DNA of 64,000 bases from SG8-30 sp963695085 (lineage in GTDB: Bacteria; Pseudomonadota; Gammaproteobacteria; Steroidobacterales; Steroidobacteraceae), in the NCBI GenBank assembly GCA_963695085.1, contig CAVOFV010000005.1, positions 193,709-257,708 of the forward strand, given 5' to 3'. The translations under genes were made by a program, and so were the position numbers. Under the pieces are notes generated by a model. It ran no database searches, was not told the DNA's origin, and was given only the letters and a program-made list of their open reading frames with translations. Shown here one piece after another: positions 59,368 to 64,000 of the stretch (position 1 is its first letter; every line of letters starts with the position of its first letter).

Positions 59368-61997
59368 GCAAAGCGAAAGCCAACAAGCACCGCATGTCGA
59401 GCGCCGGGTTGCGCGAGGCCTTCCTCGAGTTCTTCCGCGAGCGCGGCCACACGATCGTGTCGTCGAGCCCGCTGGTGCCGGGCAACGACCCGACGCTGTT
59501 GTTCACCAACGCCGGCATGGTGCAGTTCAAGGAACTGTTCCTGGGCAAGGAACGCCGGGGTTATGTGCGCGCGGCCAGCTCGCAGCGCTGCGTGCGCGCG
59601 GGCGGCAAGCACAACGACCTGGAAAACGTGGGCTACACGGCGCGGCACCACACCTTCTTCGAGATGCTCGGCAACTTCAGTTTCGGCGATTACTTCAAGC
59701 GCGAGGCGATCGCTTATGCCTGGGAGTTCCTGACCGAGACGCTGCACATCCCGCCGGATCGGCTGTGGGTGACGGTGTATCGCGACGACGACGAGGCCGC
59801 GGACATCTGGCTCAAGGAGGTCGGCGTGGACCCGGCGCGTTTCGCGCGGCTCGGCGAGCAGTCGAACTTCTGGGCCATGGGCGACACCGGGCCCTGCGGC
59901 CCGTGCAGCGAGATCTTCTACGACCACGGACCGGCGCTGGCGGGCGGCCCGCCGGGCTCGCCGGATGAGGAAGGCGACCGCTACGTCGAGATCTGGAATC
60001 TGGTCTTCATGCAGTTCGACCGCTCGGCCGATGGCACGCTGACGCCGCTGCCCAAGCCGTCGGTGGACACCGGCATGGGGCTCGAGCGCATCGCCGCGGT
60101 GCAGCAGGGCGTGCACTCCAACTACGACATCGACCTGTTCCGCAAGCTGATCGCCGCGGCGGCCGAAGCGTGCGACCAGAAATCGGCGGACAGTCCGTCG
60201 CTGAGGGTCATCGCCGACCATATCCGGGCCTGTTCATTCCTGATCGTGGACGGCGTCGTGCCCTCGAACGAGGGCCGCGGCTACGTGCTGCGCCGGATCA
60301 TGCGGCGCGCGATCCGCCACGGCTACAAGCTGGGCCAGGAACAGCCGTTCCTGTACCGGCTGGTGCCGGTGCTGGCGGAGCAGATGGGTGGCGCGTATCC
60401 GGAACTCGTGTCCGCGGCGAAGACCACCATGCGCGTCATCCGCCAGGAGGAGGAGCGCTTTGCCGAGACGCTGACGACCGGCATGACGCTGCTCGAAGGC
60501 GAGATCGCCGGGTTGTCCGGTGGGGTCATCCCGGGCGCGACCGTGTTCAAGCTGTATGACACGTATGGCTTTCCTGTGGACCTGACGGCCGACGTCGCGC
60601 GTGAGCGCGGCCTCACGGTGGACCAGGACGGCTTCGAGACAGCGATGCACGCGCAGCGCACACGGGCGCGCGCCGCCAGCGGCTTCAAGGCGGAGCTGCG
60701 CGACGAAGTCGAAATCGATGCGGCGACATCGTTCTGCGGGCACGACGCGCTCGAGGCGCAGGCGACGGTCGTCGCGCTGGTCGCCGACGGCCGCACCGTC
60801 GAACGGCTCGCGGCAGGCCAGTCCGGCCAGGTGGTGCTGGATGCGACGCCATTCTACGCCGAGAGCGGCGGCCAGGTCGGGGACGTGGGCGTCCTCGAGG
60901 CCGGCGGCGCGCATTTCGACGTGACCGACACGCAGAAACTCGGCCAGGCACATGCGCATCACGGCACGCTCGCGCGCGGCAGCCTCGCCGTCGGCGACCG
61001 TGTCGCCGCCCGCGTCGATGCCGCGACGCGCCAGGCGACCGTGCTCAATCACTCGGCCACGCACCTGCTGCACGCGGCGCTGCGCAAGGTACTCGGCACG
61101 CACGTGACGCAGAAGGGCTCGCTGGTCGCGCCCGACCGGCTGCGCTTCGATTTCTCGCACTTCCAGGCCATGACCGCCGGGGAACTCGAGCGCGTCGAAC
61201 AGCTGGTCAACGCCGAGATCCGGCGCAACGCGCCGGCCGAGACCCGGCTCATGCAGTACGACGCGGCGGTGGCGGCCGGCGCGATGGCATTGTTCGGCGA
61301 GAAGTACGACGACGAGGTGCGCGTGCTGTCGATCGGCACCTTCTCCACCGAACTGTGCGGCGGCACCCATGTCGCCCGCGCGGGCGACATCGGCGTGTTC
61401 CGCATCGTCAGCGAAGGCGGCGTGGCGGCGGGCGTGCGGCGAATCGAGGCGCTGACCGGCCAGGCGGCCCTCGACCATGCGGCGGCAGCGGACGCGGCGC
61501 TCCGGCAGATCGCGGCGCTGGTGCGCGGCAGCCCGACCGATGCGCGCGACAAGGTCGGCCAGCTGATCGAGCGGCAGAAGAAACTCGAGCGCGAGCTGAC
61601 CGGGCTCAAGTCGCAGCTGGCCTCGGGGCAGGGCGCGGATCTCGCCGCGGCGGCGGTCGAGGTGGCCGGCGTGCAGGTCGTGGCGGCGCGCCTCGACGGC
61701 GCCGACGCGGGCGCCCTGCGCGAGGCCGTGGACAGGCTCAAGGACCGGCTCAAGCCGGCCGTGATCGTGCTCGGCGCCGCCAGCGGCACAGACAGGGTGC
61801 TGCTGGTGGCCGGCGTCACGCCGGACCTCGTCGCGCGGGTGAAAGCCGGCGCGATCATCGCGGCCGTCGCGGCGCGGGTCGGCGGCAAGGGCGGCGGCCG
61901 GCCGGATTTCGCGCAGGCGGGCGGCAGCGACCCGGCGGCGCTCGACGACGCGCTGGCCGCGGTGGCGGGGCTGGTGAGGGACAAGCTCGGCGCGTAG
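59364..61997 (+). CDS. alaS: alanine--tRNA ligase
   Basis: Class IIc synthetase of 877 residues. Aminoacylation domain: LREAFLEFFRERGHTIVSSS, NDPTLLFTNAGMVQF and CGPCSEIFYDHGP. The editing domain has the zinc residues in NHSATHLLHAALRK and CGGTHVARAGDIG, and a C-Ala domain closes the protein. The ATG at 59364 overlaps the recX stop as ATGA; an ATG ten codons later (MSSAGLREAF) is an alternative that matches the Pseudomonas start more closely. The recA-recX-alaS order is conserved in Gammaproteobacteria. Confidence 0.97.
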   Translation: MSKAKANKHRMSSAGLREAFLEFFRERGHTIVSSSPLVPGNDPTLLFTNAGMVQFKELFLGKERRGYVRAASSQRCVRAGGKHNDLENVGYTARHHTFFEMLGNFSFGDYFKREAIAYAWEFLTETLHIPPDRLWVTVYRDDDEAADIWLKEVGVDPARFARLGEQSNFWAMGDTGPCGPCSEIFYDHGPALAGGPPGSPDEEGDRYVEIWNLVFMQFDRSADGTLTPLPKPSVDTGMGLERIAAVQQGVHSNYDIDLFRKLIAAAAEACDQKSADSPSLRVIADHIRACSFLIVDGVVPSNEGRGYVLRRIMRRAIRHGYKLGQEQPFLYRLVPVLAEQMGGAYPELVSAAKTTMRVIRQEEERFAETLTTGMTLLEGEIAGLSGGVIPGATVFKLYDTYGFPVDLTADVARERGLTVDQDGFETAMHAQRTRARAASGFKAELRDEVEIDAATSFCGHDALEAQATVVALVADGRTVERLAAGQSGQVVLDATPFYAESGGQVGDVGVLEAGGAHFDVTDTQKLGQAHAHHGTLARGSLAVGDRVAARVDAATRQATVLNHSATHLLHAALRKVLGTHVTQKGSLVAPDRLRFDFSHFQAMTAGELERVEQLVNAEIRRNAPAETRLMQYDAAVAAGAMALFGEKYDDEVRVLSIGTFSTELCGGTHVARAGDIGVFRIVSEGGVAAGVRRIEALTGQAALDHAAAADAALRQIAALVRGSPTDARDKVGQLIERQKKLERELTGLKSQLASGQGADLAAAAVEVAGVQVVAARLDGADAGALREAVDRLKDRLKPAVIVLGAASGTDRVLLVAGVTPDLVARVKAGAIIAAVAARVGGKGGGRPDFAQAGGSDPAALDDALAAVAGLVRDKLGA

Positions 61998-62117
61998 CGA
62001 ATCGCGCATGGCGAGCCGCGCCACGGCGTTTTCGGGCCACCCAACGTTCACGATTCACGCCCCCGCGGTCGCGGCGCCCTTCCCGTCAGCCTCGCTGGCC
62101 GCGACAATGGCGGCCTC

Positions 62118-63350
62118 ATGGCGTTGATCGTCCAGAAATACGGCGGCACTTCGGTCGGCTCCGTTGCGCGCATCAAGGCGGTGGCGCAGCAGGTCGCCGC
62201 GTGCTGCGCGAACGGCAACCGGGTGGCGGTGGTCGTGTCCGCGATGGGCGACTCGACCGACCGCCTGCTCGACCTTGCGCGCGAACTGTCGTCCTGCCCG
62301 GCGCCCCGCGAACTGGATGCCTTGCTGGCAAGCGGCGAGATTGTCTCGAGCGCGCTGCTGGCCATGGCGCTCAACGACCTCGAGTGTGCGGCCCGCTCCT
62401 ACAACGCGCTGCAACTGCCGCTCGAGACCACTCCGGCGCACGGCCGCGCGCGCATCACGACCATCGGGGCCGAGCGGCTCAAGGCGGACCTTGCGGCGGG
62501 TATCGTGCCGGTCTTCACCGGCTTCCAGGGTCGCGCCCCGGACGGCTCCGTGACGACCATCGGCCGCGGCGGCTCGGATACCAGCGCCGTGGCGCTCGCC
62601 GTCGCGCTCGGCGCCGACGAATGCCAGATCCTCACCGACGTCGACGGCGTCTACACGGCCGACCCGCGGGTCGTGCCCGACGCGCGCCGGCTCGAGCGCG
62701 TGAGCTTCGAGGAAATGCTCGAACTGGCGGGGCAGGGCTCGCGCGTGCTGCATTTGCGCGCGGTCGAGTTCGCGGCGCGTCATGGCCTGCGGCTGCGCGT
62801 GCTGTCGAGCTTCCGGCCGGGACCGGGTACGCTGATTTCGAAGGAGGACCGCAAAGTGGAAGCACCCATCGTATCCGGCATCGCCTTCAACCGCGACGAG
62901 GCGCAGGTCGTGCTGAGCGGCCTGCCCGACCGCCCGGGCATGGTGCACGAGTTGCTGCGGCCGGTGTCCGAGGCGGACATCGAGGTGGACATGATCGTGC
63001 TGACGGCGCCACGCGGCGGCAAGGTGGACCTGAGCTTCACGGTGCCGCGCGCCGACTTCGCGCACGCCATGACACTCGTGCAGCAGGTCGTGGCCCGGCA
63101 CGCCGGCGCGGCGGTCACCGGCGACGACAGCGTCGCCAAGCTGGCCGCGGTCGGGTCGGGCATGCGCTCCCACGCGGGTGTCGCGACCCGCCTGTTCGAG
63201 GCGCTGGCCCGCGAGACCATCGACGTGCGATTGGTGTCGACCTCCGAAATCAAGATCAGCGTACTGGTCGGCGAGGCGGAGCTCGAGCGCGCCGTGCGGG
63301 CGCTGCACACGGCATTCGGCCTGGCCGATGGGACAGGTCCTGCCGGCTGA
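62118..63350 (+). CDS. lysC: aspartate kinase
   Basis: Phosphorylates aspartate, the first step to lysine, threonine, methionine and diaminopimelate; 410 residues. The kinase domain begins VQKYGGTSVGS and holds FTGFQGRAPDG, TTIGRGGSDTSAVALA and DVDGVYTADPR. Two ACT domains (about 265-335 and 345-405) mediate feedback by amino acids. The single-function form without homoserine dehydrogenase fits Pseudomonas, where it also lies between alaS and csrA. It also feeds meso-DAP to MurE. Confidence 0.96.
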   Translation: MALIVQKYGGTSVGSVARIKAVAQQVAACCANGNRVAVVVSAMGDSTDRLLDLARELSSCPAPRELDALLASGEIVSSALLAMALNDLECAARSYNALQLPLETTPAHGRARITTIGAERLKADLAAGIVPVFTGFQGRAPDGSVTTIGRGGSDTSAVALAVALGADECQILTDVDGVYTADPRVVPDARRLERVSFEEMLELAGQGSRVLHLRAVEFAARHGLRLRVLSSFRPGPGTLISKEDRKVEAPIVSGIAFNRDEAQVVLSGLPDRPGMVHELLRPVSEADIEVDMIVLTAPRGGKVDLSFTVPRADFAHAMTLVQQVVARHAGAAVTGDDSVAKLAAVGSGMRSHAGVATRLFEALARETIDVRLVSTSEIKISVLVGEAELERAVRALHTAFGLADGTGPAG

Positions 63351-63437
63351 CGACGGCTGCCCGCCCGCCTGCGGGCCCGTGTGCCCATGCGGCGCGCTTT
63401 ACGCCGAATACAGCTGAAAGACGCACGCAGCTTACCG

Positions 63438-63519
63438 TTGACGGCCGCCCGGATCAGGGCTGCACGTAGGGGTATATACTTATGCCATATACTTTGGCCG
63501 GGGCCGCCAGGCCGGCCAA
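63438..63519 (+). promoter_or_regulatory. upstream region of csrA with repeated -10-like elements and a hairpin
   Basis: The octamer ATATACTT occurs twice (63474-63481 and 63487-63494), each containing TATACT, in an AT-rich patch. A TTGACG at 63438 is too far from both to pair as a -35. A leader hairpin follows: TTGGCCGG (63494-63501) with CCGGCCAA (63512-63519). Multiple start sites are plausible, as for csrA elsewhere. Confidence 0.45.
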
Positions 63520-63541
63520 GGTGGCGAAACGGCCGTAGACC

Positions 63542-63736
63542 ATGCTGATTCTCACCAGACGCGTCGGCGAAGTCCTGATGATCGGCGACGAGGTTGCCGT
63601 GACCGTCCTCAGTATCAAGGGGAATCAGGTCAGGATCGGCGTGCGTGCGCCGAAGCACGTGACCGTCCACCGCGAAGAGATCTACGAGAGGATTCACGGC
63701 GGGCAGGACAAGGAAGTGCCCGACGAGAAAGCCTGA
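63542..63736 (+). CDS. csrA: carbon storage regulator CsrA
   Basis: RNA-binding translational regulator of 64 residues. MLILTRRVGEVLMIGDEV is the conserved N-terminus with the RNA-contacting Arg, followed by VLSIKGNQVRIGVRAPKHVTVHREEIYERI; the C-terminal tail is short and charged. The dimer binds GGA motifs in leaders. The ribosome site is weak. Position between lysC/alaS and tRNA-Ser/tRNA-Arg genes matches E. coli and Pseudomonas. Confidence 0.97.
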   Translation: MLILTRRVGEVLMIGDEVAVTVLSIKGNQVRIGVRAPKHVTVHREEIYERIHGGQDKEVPDEKA

Positions 63737-63764
63737 AGACGATGTGCGGGCGGACCGGGCGCCC

Positions 63765-63793
63765 TTTACCGGCCATCGGCCGGTCAGTATCAT
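63765..63793 (+). promoter_or_regulatory. promoter of the tRNA-Ser/tRNA-Arg genes
   Basis: TTTACC, exactly 17 bases, then TATCAT, 34 bases before tRNA-Ser. A GC-rich stretch (GCGGCCC) follows the -10, as in stringently controlled stable-RNA promoters. The -35 overlaps the hairpin after csrA. Confidence 0.6.
63768..63784 (+). terminator. hairpin after csrA
   Basis: ACCGGCC-ATC-GGCCGGT is a perfect 7-base-pair stem, 31 bases after the csrA stop. No T-run follows, so termination strength is uncertain. It shares bases with the likely tRNA promoter. Confidence 0.5.
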
Positions 63794-63826
63794 TTGCGGC
63801 CCTTCCGGAGACGGGGGGCAATACCG

Positions 63827-63917
63827 GGAGAGATGGCCGAGTGGTTGAAGGCGCGCCCCTGCTAAGGGCGTAAGGGTCAAAAGCCCTTCGAGGGTTCGAA
63901 TCCCTCTCTCTCCGCCA
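63827..63917 (+). tRNA. tRNA-Ser, anticodon GCU
   Basis: A 91-base tRNA with acceptor stem GGAGAGA pairing with TCTCTCC, discriminator G and encoded CCA. The anticodon GCT is at 63861-63863. A long variable arm (around GGGTCAAAAGCCC) and the GGTTCGAATCC T-arm are typical of serine tRNAs. It reads AGC and AGU codons. It corresponds in position to E. coli serV next to csrA. Confidence 0.97.
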
Positions 63918-63927
63918 GACACAAGAA

Positions 63928-64000
63928 GCGCCCGTAGCTCAGTTGGATAGAGTACATGGCTACGAACCATGGGGTCGGGGGTTCGAATCCCTCCGGGCGC
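63928..64000 (+). tRNA. tRNA-Arg, anticodon ACG, cut by the window end
   Basis: The acceptor stem GCGCCCG pairs with CGGGCGC, which ends exactly at base 64000; the discriminator base and CCA would lie beyond. D-arm AGCTCAGTTGGATAGAGT, anticodon stem CATGG/CCATG with loop CTACGAA (anticodon ACG at 63962-63964, read as ICG), and T-arm GGGTTCGAATCCC are complete. In E. coli the matching argV-type genes form an array after serV, so more copies may follow. Confidence 0.95.

Noticed and set aside
63438..63480. TTGACG and TATACT as a csrA promoter pair
   Set aside because: The spacing is 31 bases, far beyond the 16-18 used by sigma-70.

Overview
The window is a continuous piece of core chromosome from a high-GC (around 70% by eye) gammaproteobacterium. 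Evidence for this is the complete division and cell-wall (dcw) cluster with lpxC, secA and a MutT-type gene behind it, the pilA-pilB-pilC-pilD-coaE-zapD-yacG order, the bamD-rluD-pgeF-clpB block, and the recA-recX-alaS-lysC-csrA-tRNA-Ser(GCU)-tRNA-Arg(ACG) run. All of these are typical of Pseudomonas/Xanthomonas-like Gammaproteobacteria. The cell wall is of the meso-diaminopimelate Gram-negative type (MurE DNPR motif, LpxC, BamD). I cannot name the genus from sequence alone.

Layout. 1-15300: rsmH(3' end)-ftsL-ftsI-murE-murF-mraY-murD-ftsW-murG-murC-murB-ddl-ftsQ-ftsA on the + strand, mostly joined by 4-base start/stop overlaps, then ftsZ after a short spacer. 16562-16862 is a 301-base spacer with a strong hairpin, followed by lpxC. 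17817-18164 holds a DciA-like gene on the - strand, then a secreted M23 peptidase, secA (TTG start) and a Nudix/ThiE-like fusion. 23067-27643 holds two divergent S9 serine peptidases. 27665-37282 is a - strand block: yacG, zapD, coaE, pilD, pilC, pilB, pilA, pilR, pilS. It encodes the type IV pilus motor, pilin and its two-component regulators, and a near-consensus sigma-54 promoter lies in front of pilA. 37490-41415: sucC, sucD (with an unusual basic tail) and glutamine-dependent NAD synthetase. 41436-47532: bamD (-), rluD, pgeF, a ZIP transporter and clpB with a sigma-32-type promoter. 47606-50717: FmdB-like zinc ribbon with an ADSK repeat tail, DUF502 membrane protein, aspS. 50757-57727: sodB, an alpha/beta hydrolase, mutS, a nitronate-monooxygenase-like flavoprotein, a crotonase, pncC/cinA and thpR. 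57828-64000: recA, recX, alaS, lysC, csrA, tRNA-Ser and a tRNA-Arg cut by the window end.

Nearly everything is housekeeping: lipid II synthesis and septation, protein export, outer-membrane assembly, type IV pili, TCA cycle and NAD supply, chaperones, DNA repair and translation. I found no CRISPR array, prophage, insertion sequence, toxin-antitoxin pair or defence island, and nothing I would call a new multi-gene system. The points most worth checking are small: low-complexity C-terminal tails on SucD and an FmdB protein, a tandem repeat that codes in two frames at the recA/recX junction, REP-like palindromes at the 3' end of mutS and in its neighbour, a palindrome-rich pilB promoter, and the sigma-54 and sigma-32 promoters.
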